Below are positions 22,701 through 33,610 of a stretch of DNA of 64,000 nt, in pieces. The notes under the pieces are model-generated. The model was given only the letters and a program-made list of their open reading frames with translations. It searched no databases and had not been told where the DNA came from. The stretch spans positions 20,247,172 through 20,311,171 of the forward strand of contig JAULJL010000004.1 in the NCBI GenBank assembly GCA_030761205.1. Reading direction: 5' to 3'. Numbering within the stretch: position 1 is the first letter of the stretch; each line of letters begins with the position of its first letter. Both the position numbers and the translations under genes were made by a program. This stretch comes from Fremontodendron californicum (Eukaryota > Streptophyta > Magnoliopsida > Malvales > Malvaceae).

Positions 22701-24513
22701 TTTGTCTGTATTTTTACATGTTATAAGTCTCCAATATTATTTTTATATTTTTTTGAATTATTAAAAATAGGTTAAAAAATTGTGTTTTAAAACTAGACAG
22801 TAGAGGTAGATTTGAATTCAAAAGAAGAACAATTGTTAAATTTGGCTAAGGCATTTAGAGGGGATTGCTTAGAAACTTTAGCTACTGTCTTAGGGTAATT
22901 TCTAAGCCTTTTTAAACTCTAAAAATGATTTTATAAACCTCGGGTTAAGGGTGGTCAAGTCCGGGATTTTAAACTTAGGAAATTAGAGCCATTTTTAAAG
23001 GGTTTGGCTAGGGTTTCAATCTTCATTCAAGTTTCTTTCAAAATTGTTTTCAAACAAATCACAAAGTATTTTGATTTTAGAAAATTTATTTGATATATTT
23101 TCCTAAGGTAGCCGGATATCTTTTTAGATATACTGAATTCCTTAATTAAAGGAAAAAATACACTTTCATGCATTGCATTTTCCATATTCATGCATTTTAT
23201 ATAATATGTGATTTTTGCTATGATAATTTCTATGATATTGTTATTGTTTTGATTTATTTTATGGTGTTATGTTGTTTGTTATATGGTTTTGAATATTACA
23301 TGCTATCCTATGCTTTTTATTTAGTTATTTATTTTTGTCACATTATTTAGCAAATATTATCTTCATGCATTATTATTTTATTTTTATTTTCATGCATATT
23401 ACATGATAGCATTATTTTATGTTTCATGTCATTTAGATTATATTCCATGTCATTTAGATTATATTATTTAGAATATACGATGTCATTTAAAATATGCCTA
23501 ATTATTTAAATTTGCCATGTCATTTAAATCATATCATTTCATTTAAAAAATCATGTCATTTAATTTAGAATATCATGTTATTTAAGTTGTTTCATTTCAT
23601 TTAGAACATATCATGTTACTTTAGATATTTCATTTCATATAGTTTATATTTTGTAACTTAAGATATTACATTTCACTTAGAATATACCATGATACTTAGG
23701 ATATTTTATTTCATCTAGAATATACTATGCCATTTAAATTATATCATATCATTTAGGTTGCATTATATTATCTAGACTTTGCTATGTCATTTTATTTATG
23801 TCATACATGTTCATATTCATTTTTTTTAAATGTTTTCAAAAAGCTAATGATTTTCAATAAAATAAAGATATTCTCGAGTTAAAATAATTCATGTGTTCTC
23901 TGCCGGGTTTGGTGGGGAGAATATCGTCAATTATCATTAATAACGGAATATCTTCTTTAAAACGAGAATGATTCGGAAAATTTTCCATATAAATAAAATT
24001 TTATATTTTGCCACGTTTGTTGGGAAATATAGGATAACTTTGAATTCATAAATTCCGGATTATTTTCAAATAAAAATGGAATTATTTTTCTTTAAATTGG
24101 GACTTAACTTGAAATACTCAATTTAAAACTGACTTTTTTACCGAGACTTGAGATAACACACGATTAATAAGGTACCGTTTTATACGGGCATTGTAGGGGT
24201 GCTAATCCTTCCCTATACGTAACCGATTCCCGAACCCGTTTCTTTGATTTCTTTGGTTTAAAACGCAGACTTGAAATTGGTTTTAAAAATATTTTAATTA
24301 ATTTTAAAACGTTTTATAAAACCGACTTTAATAGGTGGCCGATCACACCTAGCTAAAAAAGATTGGTGGCGACTCCATATCTTTTTCAAGGTCATTTTCA
24401 AAACCTTCATCTTTCATGGGGAATTAAGTCAACTTTTCCTCGGTTTTTTTTAATGTCACGCTTAACGAATATAAAGTCTTGCGATGAGACTTGTTATTTT
24501 TTAGGTTGCGACG
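19798..24513 (+). repeat. 3' LTR of element 1 (4716 bp)
   Basis: Starts TGTAGACACCTAATTTTGTC and ends TTGCGACG, followed by the GTACC duplication. It aligns with the 5' LTR along its whole length, with many substitutions and short indels, so the insertion is not recent. It carries the about 160-bp tandem block (20630-21190) and the AT-rich short-repeat block (23420-23770). Confidence 0.9.
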
Positions 24514-24518
24514 GTACC

Positions 24519-25145
24519 TTAACTACCAACTTGCTTGGAACCCTATTTAGAAGGTAAGCCACAATTTCTAAGGCATATCCCCAAAAGGATATCGGAAGGT
24601 TAGCCTTAGATATCTTGGACCGAATCATGTCCAACAAGGTTCGATTTCTCCTCTCTGACACTCCGTTATGCTGAGGAGTTCCAGGTGGAGTCCATTGCGA
24701 CAAAATTCCATTGTCTGTCAAATGATCCAAGAAATCATGGGTTAAATATTCTGCTCCTCGATCTGATCTAAGAGCCAAATTTTTTTTCCCAGTTTGTTTC
24801 TCTACTTCAGCTCTGAACTCTTTGAACTTTTCAAAAGCTTCAGACTTGTATCTCATCAGATATACATAACCATATCTTGAATGATCATTAATAAAGGTTA
24901 TGAAGTATGAGTAATTACCTCTGGCAACTGTGTTTAGTGGCCCACATACATCTGAATGTATTAAGCCCAATAAAACACCAGCTCTTTCATCATTTCCTGT
25001 AAAGGAAGTCTTGGTCATCTTACCAAGGAGACAACATTCACAAGTCCCGTATGATTCATAATCAAAAGATTCCAAATAACCATGTTTATGCAATTTGGAA
25101 ATTCTTGTCTCATTGATATGACCTAGTCTACAATGCCAGATGTAG
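24519..25145 (-). pseudogene. pol: Copia pre-integrase zinc finger and integrase core
   Basis: From right to left the minus strand encodes WHCRLGHINETRISKL and CECCLLGKMTK (the HHCC finger), then LIHSDVCGPLNTV, ALRSDRGAEYL and GTPQHNGVSERRNRTLLDM. The D, D and E of the integrase triad are all present and the frame is open for about 200 codons. This is the best-preserved coding piece of the copia copy. The reading frame runs past 24519 into the LTR of element 1, which interrupts the gene. Integrase would insert the cDNA into chromosomal DNA. Confidence 0.9.
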
Positions 25146-25181
25146 GTCTTAATTGGATCATCTTTTCTTGCTTTCTTGAAT

Positions 25182-25742
25182 TTATATTGAACACAGGCAT
25201 CTCTGGATCCAAAACATATAAACCATTATGTAATGTTGCCGATGTATGTCTCTAAGAATGATGGAGCAACTATTGCCTTTCATTCTTATCTCGAAACCAT
25301 CATTAACAGTGAGGTATGAAGCCGAAATGATGTTTCTATACAATACTGGAACAAAGTAAAAATCTTTCAGTTCCAATTTCATGCCAGATGGCAAAGATAA
25401 AGTACATGTTCCAACGGCCAATGCTGCAACTTTTGCACCATTGCCTATCCTTAGAACTACTTCATCTATACTCAACTTTCTACTTCCTTTCAACATCCTT
25501 ATGTCATTACATAGATGTGAACCGTATCCTGAATCAACTATCCAGGAATTAGATTTAACAGTAGAAAGATTCAGTTCAATCACAAATACAGTCAACCCAG
25601 AAACTTCTACAAGTTCTTTTTGACTTGTCAAGTGAGCAACCTTCTTTTCATCGAGAACTCTTCTCAATCTTTTGTACCAATCCAAACATTTTGGACTAAT
25701 GGCATTTATAATGCTACGCAGTGCAGTTAAAGTATTAACCAT
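25182..25742 (-). pseudogene. gag: Copia gag start fused to protease (internal deletion)
   Basis: The first ATG of the family-like start is at 25742 on the minus strand. The product begins MVNTLTALRSI and continues CLDWYKRLRRVLDEKKVA, the usual copia Gag N-terminus, then passes within about 45 codons to a protease lead-in and SWIVDSGYGSHLCND with an intact D-S-G. It goes on to LRIGNGAKVAALAVGT and VPVLYRNIISASYL. Most of Gag, including the zinc knuckle, is missing, so an internal deletion has joined the two ends in frame. A frame break near 25182 separates this from the integrase part. Confidence 0.75.
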
Positions 25743-26211
25743 TTTTAACAACCTAATTTGGAAAAAGTATATATCAGCTATATTCATGCATTTATACCAA
25801 TTCAAGATGAGGTATTAAATCTCTTATTGGTTCTCCCACTAATTTTTCGAGATAATTTATTTGGAAATCTCATCAAGGTATTTCTAGTGGGCTGGGATCC
25901 CTTTCAACATGTTGCAACCTTGAGTGACTCAACAAATTACAACAAGCCTAGTTGGGTAGATAACATAGCTTATCAATTGCATCTCTATGCAACTCCTAGA
26001 TCAGTTAGGTGACAACTCTTTGTCTAAGCACATCATATGTACTTCGCCTAACTTTGCCTTTAACACTATGCGGTCAAGTTTTAAAGCATCCGGACAACAT
26101 AGCATTAGTTGAGTAAGACCCAACTTCATATCTCAAACATATTCGTACAGTAGTTTGACCTTGAGTGACTCAACAAGCCTCCTACTGGAAGAACTCTGGT
26201 TATCTTGTTAT
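25743..26211 (-). other. Copia leader and probable 5' LTR remnant
   Basis: No coding sequence. On the minus strand TTGGTATAAATGC at about 25788-25800 resembles a decayed copia primer-binding site. Two copies of the palindrome TTGAGTGACTCAA lie at 25920-25932 and 26161-26173, each preceded by ACC and followed by CAA. The sequence does not match the other copia end at 4233-4480 by eye, so LTR identity is not proven. Confidence 0.4.
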
Positions 26212-29200
26212 TGTAGACACCTAATTTTGTCCGGACCACTAAAACAGGTATGTTTTCTTCCTAAATTGATGTTTCAGAATGTAAAAAGACTTTTTTTCAT
26301 CCTGCAGGTGGTACTCTGAGACTTAGTCTAAGAAGGCGAGCACAAAAAGTCAAACTTGAAAAAGTCAACCCTAAAAAGTCAACCCCAAAAAGTCAACTAC
26401 TAAAAAAGTCAACCCACTTTCAAAATCAAGATTTGAAGTTCAATTAAAAAATGGCAAATTTTTTTTGATAATCCGAGGTCTTCATTGAAAGATATGGAGT
26501 TCGAAAGTTGGGTTACAGAGATTCAGTAGAAAAAAAACCCTAGTATAGGAAATTTGGGGAAAATGCTTAAACGATCAAATTTGTAAAAATTGAAGGTTCC
26601 AAATGAAAGATAAGCACTGACTAGGGGTAATGGAGAAGCTACTTGGAAGAAAAACTGAAAGAAAAGTCAATCCGGAAGAAAACCGAGAATTAGGGTTTTT
26701 GGTGGATTTTGGTGAAATTTGGAAGAATTACAAAAATGGCCCGATTCGATAATACTAAAGCCCCTAATTGATGAGGAGTGATTAAACAAGGATAGCCCAA
26801 GTCTCAGTTTGAAGAAAATCTGAAAATCGGATTTGTTTTGAGCAAAAGCGGGTTTCGGAGGCAAAAAGGGCAAAATTTGAAAATTTGGGAAAAACAGAAA
26901 ATGAACTCCAAAAATTATGAAAAATGCAGATCTCAATTTTTAAATCATTTCGAAGAGATTGGCAAAACAAAATCCGAATTCGGAGTTCGCTTGCAAAATG
27001 GCCAAATCCCAGGTCCCCTATGTAGAAATTCAAGAAGATAAATCCCAGAAAAATATCGAATGAACTCCAAAAATTCTGAAAATTTGTAGATATCATTCTT
27101 AAATTATTTGGAAGATATTGGCGAAAGAAAATCAAGATTCAGAGTTCATTTGAAAGTGGCCAAATCCGAGCCCACTATGTAGTAATTCAAGTAGATAAAT
27201 CCCGAAAAAATACCACATGAGTTCCAAAAATTATGAAAACTTCCAGATCATACTTTTAAATTATTTGGAAGAGATTGGTGAAGAAAAATCTAGATTTGGA
27301 GCTCGTTTAAAAAATGGTAAAGTTTGGGAGCACAAAAGGGTAATTTTGCAAGAAAAAATCCAAATAAATAGAAAATGGGCTTTGAAAACCTCCAGAATTC
27401 AATTTTTTATTATTTTGAAAGTATTGAAAAAATAAATTTTGAATATGGAGTCCGTTTTCTATTTATTTATGTTCGGGGGGCAAAAAGATCATTTTACCCA
27501 AGAAACCTAAAAGGGCTTTTCTTGCCTTTTGAAAAAATGGAGATATGGCTGGAAGAAGAGGGGTCAGTCGGCCAAGGCCCAAGGATGGGCAAATATTTTC
27601 TGATTTTTAATCAAAAGGCCAACAATGAAGAGGAAGGTAGTTATTTTTTTATCAAGCCTTTGTAATGAAGCCACATGGACCAAAGCATGAAGAGGGAGAA
27701 TGTCAACATAAATGCTTAAGATTCTTGAACAACTATAATTGTGGATAGCTGATTGCCTAATCTAGGGGTGATAATTTCATATTTTAAACATCTTGGATCA
27801 ATAGCCTTTGGATCAAAATTGGTTGAAAACAAAATGACAACATTCTAGCATAGAGAGGGCCATTCGGCCACTACAAGGGAGGGGTCTCTCTCTTTTCATT
27901 TTCAGCTATTCACTCTCTATTCTCTCTTGTTTTGGTTGATTTTTCTCTCCATTTTCGGAAGGCAAAAAGAAAAGTTTAGAAAAGAAAAAAAAGTTAGAAG
28001 AGAAAAAGCTTGCAATATAGCTTCTAGAGGTTGCTTTAAGCACCGTACTCTTGCACTTTCTTTGATTTTCCATTCTTGATTTGCTGTTTTCATTTGATAT
28101 TTGGTGAGTTTCTTTTGATTTTGATTTTACAATAAGTGTTTTTAAGCTTTCTTTTCAAGTTGTTCCTTCATGCTTTCTTGAAAAACTATGGAAAATCAAT
28201 TTTTTTTTCTATTTTTCTATAAGTGGCTGAATGGCCTATTGTTTTAGTGTAGTTGCTGTTTGTATTTTATTTCATGTTATTCTTTACATTTAACAAGTTT
28301 TGATGCTTTAAATCTTCTAATACATAAACATGAAGCTTGTTTTAATTTGGTTGCTTGCTTGTTTCCATTTTTGAGTCTATTATCTTGTTATCATGTTTAT
28401 TTTACTTGTCTTGCATTTTTTATTTTATGTTTTTAAAATGTTTAAGTTTGTTTATGTTTAACACTTTGTAATCCATGTGTTTGTGAAAATGCCTATTGGT
28501 TTTCATGTCTTTACTTTATATTTGCATGATTTGAGCATTATTATTTAGCTATGCATGTTAGTATATCATGTGTTTGTGAAAATGCCATGCTCATTTTAAG
28601 CACGAGACCATTCGGCCACCCTCATGTTGTATGCTTTGTGAATGCATTTTTGTTATGTTAGTTGATAGGTTTGCATTTTCATAATATTTGGTTGTGTATT
28701 TTATTTAAGCATGCTATATGTTTGTGTTATTGCCATGCATTCTTTAGGTTTAGGATTGGTTTGCTTTGCCATGCATATTCATGCATTTTAGACCTAGGTT
28801 ACATTAAATGCTATGCAAGTTCTTTTAGGTCTAGGTCATTTTATTGATGCCATTCATTTTTCATGTCATTTAGGTTTTAAATAATGCATTTCATGCATCA
28901 TATTTGCTGTATTTTCATGCATTTCATTTCCACTTCATTTATGACTTAGACCAATCAATGGTTCAAAGTCATGCTCATTTTGAGCATACTTGTGGAAAAT
29001 TAAAGAGTTGTCAAATTGATTATTCTACCTTTGTGATATTTTTTTACTTAATCAATTTTTGCCTAACTTTTCAAAAGTGTTAGCTACTATTTGTGAATCC
29101 TTGGGACTCTAACATTTTTACTTTGATTTTTAAATGATTTTATCAAAGGCAAAAAAATGTGTTTTGACAAAACAATTTTTTCACCCAGTACTCGTACTTT

Positions 29201-30946
29201 CCCGATTTTTCTGGGTAGTCATATTTAATCATAAAATTAAGCTGATTTTTTTCCATGTACTTTTACATGTCGTGAGTGTCCAATATTGTTTTTAGATTTT
29301 TTTGAATTTTTAAAAATAGGGTAAAAAATCATGCTTTAAAACTGGACAGTAGAGGCATAATTGAATTTGAAGAAAAATCATTTTTCTGTTTTGGTTAAGT
29401 TACTTAGAGGGGGTTGTTTAGGAAGTTTAGCTACTAACTTAGGGTAGTTTCTAAGCCTTTTTAAACTCTAAAAATGATTTTTTAAATCACAGGTTAAGGG
29501 TGGTCAAGTCCGGGATTTAAAACTTAGGAAATTAGAGCTATTTAAAAAGGGTTTAGCTAAGTTTTTATTTTTAATTCAAGCTTTTCAAAATTGTTTTCAA
29601 ACAATCACAAAGTATTTTGGTTTTAGAATATTTAATTTGATATATTTTCCTAAGATAGCCGGATATCTTTTTAAATATACGAATTTTCTTAATTAAAGGA
29701 AAGAAATACATTTCATGCATTGCATTTTCGATATTCATGCATACTATATAATATGTGATTTTTGCTATGATAATTTCCATGGTATTGTTATTATTTATTA
29801 TTTATATTTTGATGTTATTTTGTATATTATATGGTTTTGAATATTTCATGATATCCTATGCTTTTTATTTAGTTATTTATTTTTGTCACATTATTTAGGA
29901 TATACTATGTTCATGCATTATTATTTTTATTTTTATTTCCATGCATATTATACGGTAGCATTATTTTATGTTTCATGTCATTTCATATCATTTAGATTAT
30001 ATGCCATATCATTTATATTTGCCATGTCATTTAAATCATTTTATTCCATTTAGAATATATCATGTGAGTTAGGATATTTCATTTCATATGGAATATATTA
30101 TGTTACCTAGGTCATTTCATTTCATTTAGAATATATTATGTCACTTAAGATATTTCATTTCATTTAGAACATATCATGTGACTTAGGATATTTCATATCA
30201 TATAGAATATATTATGTCATTTAAATCATTTCATTTCATTTAGAATATATCATATGAGTTAGGATATTATATATCATATAGAATATATCATGTTACCTAG
30301 GTCATTTCATTTCATTTAGAATATATCATATGACTTAGGATATTTCATTTCATTTAGAATATGCTATGACATTTAAATTATATCATACCATTTAGGTTGC
30401 ATTATAATATCTAGACTTTGCTATGTCATTTTATTTATGTCACACATATTCATATTCATATTTTTTAAAATGTTTTGAAAAAGGTAATGATTTTCAATAA
30501 AATAAAGATATTCCCGAGTTAAAATAATTCTTGAGTTCTCTGCCGGGTTTGCTGGGGAGGATATCATCAATTATCATTAATAACGAAATATCTTTTTTAA
30601 AACGAGAATGATTCAGAAATTTTTCCAAATTGATAAAATTTTTGTATTTTGCCACGTTTGTTGGAGAATATAGGAAAATTTTGAATTTATAAATTTTGGA
30701 TCATTTTCAATTAAAAATGGAATTATTTTTCCTTAAATTGGGAATTAACTTGAAATACTAAATTTAAAACAGATTTTTTTACCGAGACTTGAGATAACAC
30801 ACGATTAATAAGGTACCGTTTTATACGGGCGTTGTGGGGGTGCTAATCCTTCCCCGCGCGTAACCGTGTCCCGAACCTGATTCTTCGATTTTCTCCAGTT
30901 TATAACGCATACTTGAAATTGGTTTTAAAAATGTTTTAATTAATTT
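26212..30946 (+). repeat. 5' LTR of element 2, 3' end deleted
   Basis: Homologous to element 1 LTRs from their first base to a point equivalent to about 10410. After TTAATTAATTTTAG it jumps to gag sequence equivalent to about 12880. The end of the LTR, the PBS, the leader and the 5' half of the first gag cassette are therefore deleted. It has about 160-bp units near 26880-27460 and the AT-rich short-repeat block at 30000-30420. Confidence 0.85.
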
Positions 30947-31262
30947 TAGGCCATGTGTGACTAACAAAACAACTCAAAAACAAGACTCAAGAGCAGTATG
31001 ATCCCATTCCAATCAGCTACTAGGAGCTTCTCCTTATACTGATCCAAAATCACATGGTTGCCTGTATCCCGCTAAAACCCCTGTTACCACCATATCAAAA
31101 GTGATATAATCCAAATGCAAGATGTGATTATCACTGTGGAATTGCTGGCCATAGCATTGAAGACTGTATAGCCTTCAAAAAGAAAGTACAATCTCTTATA
31201 GAGATCAAGTGGATCGATCCAACGACTCTGATTGATAGAGGGTTGGGAAAGCGTAATTAGGA
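30947..31262 (+). pseudogene. gag: 3' end of the first gag cassette of element 2
   Basis: Matches 12878-13194 almost base for base, including the knuckle-encoding segment, and ends with the same terminal TAG context. Stops inside the frame and the missing 5' part make it a pseudogene. It shows that the two-cassette arrangement pre-dates the split of elements 1 and 2. Confidence 0.8.
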
Positions 31263-32203
31263 ATAGTAGATTTATGGCAATGATGTAGAAAGACTTCAGT
31301 TTGATATGATGTAGTAGGATTTAACTTTTTTCAGTTGCCGACTCTTATAGCCTTAGGATGCTAGAAAGAATAAAGTGCTTGTAAAGACAGTTTTAACCGC
31401 TGCTCAAATTTTGTAAAACATGGTTTATACCATTGTGAACGTTGATATGGGAATGAATTGACTATGCTTCAAATTTATGAGATGTTGATGATTAAGTTGC
31501 TCTGATTCTTATTTCCTCTGTGATATCTTCCCCTTTGCATTTTGCAATCGATAAATTATTTTTCATACCATACATTCATACATGTATCATGTTAGCATCA
31601 GGTTGCATTCATGCATTCATAATTAGCATGATTTTTCTGTATATATCCATGCATTAATTTGCTTATTCTTTACATGCATCATGTTGACTTTGGGTTGCAT
31701 TCATGACAAACATAGCATGATTTCTCTGTATATGCTCATGCATTAATCTGTCATATTAACATCAGAATGCATTCATGACACACATGGTCAACATGATTTT
31801 CTTTGTATATACTATGCATCAATCATTCATTGTTTACATGCATCATAATTGACATCGTGTTGCATTCAAAGTGTATATGATCATTCATTGGGACGCTGAA
31901 ATGTACATGACCATTCATTGCATACATCTATGCGTTGATTCATTTATTCTTTGCTTGCAACATGTTGGCATCATGATTGAATTTATTACATATATGGTCA
32001 ACATGTTTCCATTGTACATGTCCATACATCATATTGTTTAGGCTTCACGTGCATCAAATTGCATTCATGGCTCCATCATCATGACACGCACTTTGGGGGA
32101 ATAAAACAGAAGTTGGCTTGGCTTTAAGAGTCTTTGAAAGAATTCCCATTTCAAATCAGAGGTATAAGAAGTATTGAGTACCCTTTTAATACAGGCTAGT
32201 GCT
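31263..32203 (+). other. Noncoding spacer between gag cassettes of element 2
   Basis: Homologous to 13195-14060, with the same CATCATGTTGACATC-type imperfect repeats. No coding sequence recognised. Confidence 0.6.
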
Positions 32204-33610
32204 ATGGAGAATGAACAAGTTACCCAAATGAAAAGAATGGAAAGGGTACAGGAAGAATTGCGAGAACAGCTGGCAAAGTCTCAAGCAGAATCTAAAGATC
32301 AGATGACTAAATTGATGGAGCTAATGTCCACCGTAATCAAGGGATCACTGAAAACTTGGCCACCAGAGAAGGGTTAGAGGCACGAAAGGGTCAGAATGAG
32401 GTCGTAATGATGGATGCCCAAAACATAGTTAACCCCGTCAATTTCTTAAATTCAGATGACCCAGATGAACAGACAAAGTTGAAAATGGTTAATGAGGTAG
32501 AGTTGGCAGATTCCCAAGGGAAATATCAGTTGCTAGATGAAAGGCTCCAGGTAGTAGAAAATACATACGTATTCGGGAGTGTGGAGGCAAAAGAATGATG
32601 CTTGGTCCTCGATTTAGTCATTTCTCCAAAATTCAAGGTCCCGACTTTGTGAGATATGACAGGACGGCTAATCCGTCAACCCACATCACTATGTTCAGCC
32701 GAAAGATGACAAGTCATATAGATAATGATAAGCTTCTGATTCACTACTTTCAGGATAGCCTCAGCGGGTCCGCAATTAGGTGGTATAGTCATTTGAGCAA
32801 GGATCAGATTCGCTCTTGGAATGATTTGGCTAGGGATTTTCTAAACCAGTACAAGCATATAACCGATAGGACACCTGATCGTCTCATCTTGCAAAATATG
32901 GAGAGAAGAGCTACTGAGAGCTTCAAAGAGAATGCTCAGAGATGGAGGAACATGTCTACCCAAGTACAACTACCTTTGACACAAAAGGAAATTACCGTCC
33001 TTTTTGTGAATACACTGCAGGCCCCGTACTATGATAGACTCGTTGGCAATGCCTTGAAGAATTTTGCGGATATAGTAATCTCAGGGGAGATGATTGAGAA
33101 TGCTATCAAGAATGGGAAACTTGAAAGAGTAGGAACATCCAATGCCGAGAGAAATAAGGCACCTAGAAATAAAGAGGCAAATATCCAAGCTATGGGAGAT
33201 TTCGTCCCATATTCCCAATTTCCCTCATACCAATCATGTTACCCTACTGAGGTATCTCCAAGCCTTTATCCTTACCTACCAACCCAAGCACCTAATCCTA
33301 TACCAGCCTTTGCAACAAGGCCTACTTCTAGAAAACAACCGCGGGACAACCAAGAAAGAATTCCAATCCCCATCCCTGACCTACTACGATTACTAATAAA
33401 GAATCAGTACCTTACCTTGATACCTTGAAAATAGCTCCGAATCCATCAGCGAGGAGTTATGACCCTAACAGCAAGTGTGATTATCACCTGGGGGTAGTTG
33501 GGAATTCAACTGAAAAATGTAGACAACTGAGGGAAAGGGTTGAAAGTCTTATTCGTGATGGTATTTTGATATCGGAGCTTATCAATCAGTGGAAGGTCGC
33601 TTTACCATAA
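32204..33610 (+). pseudogene. gag: Second gag cassette of element 2
   Basis: I chose ATG 32204 (MENEQVTQMKRMERVQEEL) because the homologous reading starts there in the other copies. The order is coil (DQMTKLMELM), linker (ADSQGKYQLLDERLQVVEN), core (MTSHIDNDKLLIHYFQDSLS, AIRWYSHLSKDQIRSWNDLA, FLNQYKHITDRTPDRLILQN), VISGEMIENAIKNGKLE, P/Y-rich tail and terminal CDYHLGVVGNSTEKC. The third knuckle ligand is asparagine (GNS) where the family has GHS. Three frame changes (near 32370, 32597 and 33427) break it. This is the longest uninterrupted Gag piece in the window (277 codons at 32595-33428). Confidence 0.85.

Larger units (their letters stand above)
5846..24513 (+). mobile_element. Element 1: complete pol-less Tat/Ogre-like LTR retrotransposon
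   Basis: An 18,668-bp element flanked by GTACC duplications and inserted in the copia integrase gene. It has two long LTRs (4772 and 4716 bp), a primer-binding site right after the 5' LTR and a polypurine tract right before the 3' LTR. The 9.2-kb interior holds two consecutive gag-like cassettes (12288-13194 and 14061-15451), a long noncoding 3' region and a satellite array. I found no protease, RT, RNase H or integrase in any frame, so it would have to be mobilised in trans. The size, the LTR length and the PBS type fit the Ogre/Tat group. The gag-only content resembles what has been called TR-GAG. Confidence 0.85.
24514..26211 (-). mobile_element. Ty1/copia element, 5' half (right arm of the split copy)
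   Basis: Minus-strand continuation of the copia element at 4233-5845. It carries integrase core, protease and a truncated gag start, followed by noncoding sequence that should be leader and LTR. It begins with the GTACC duplication shared with 5841-5845 and is cut at 26211 by the LTR of element 2. Confidence 0.85.

Noticed and set aside
24494..24518. Continuation of the copia integrase frame past 24519
   Set aside because: The open frame extends a few codons into the LTR of element 1 by chance; the GTACC duplication marks the real boundary.
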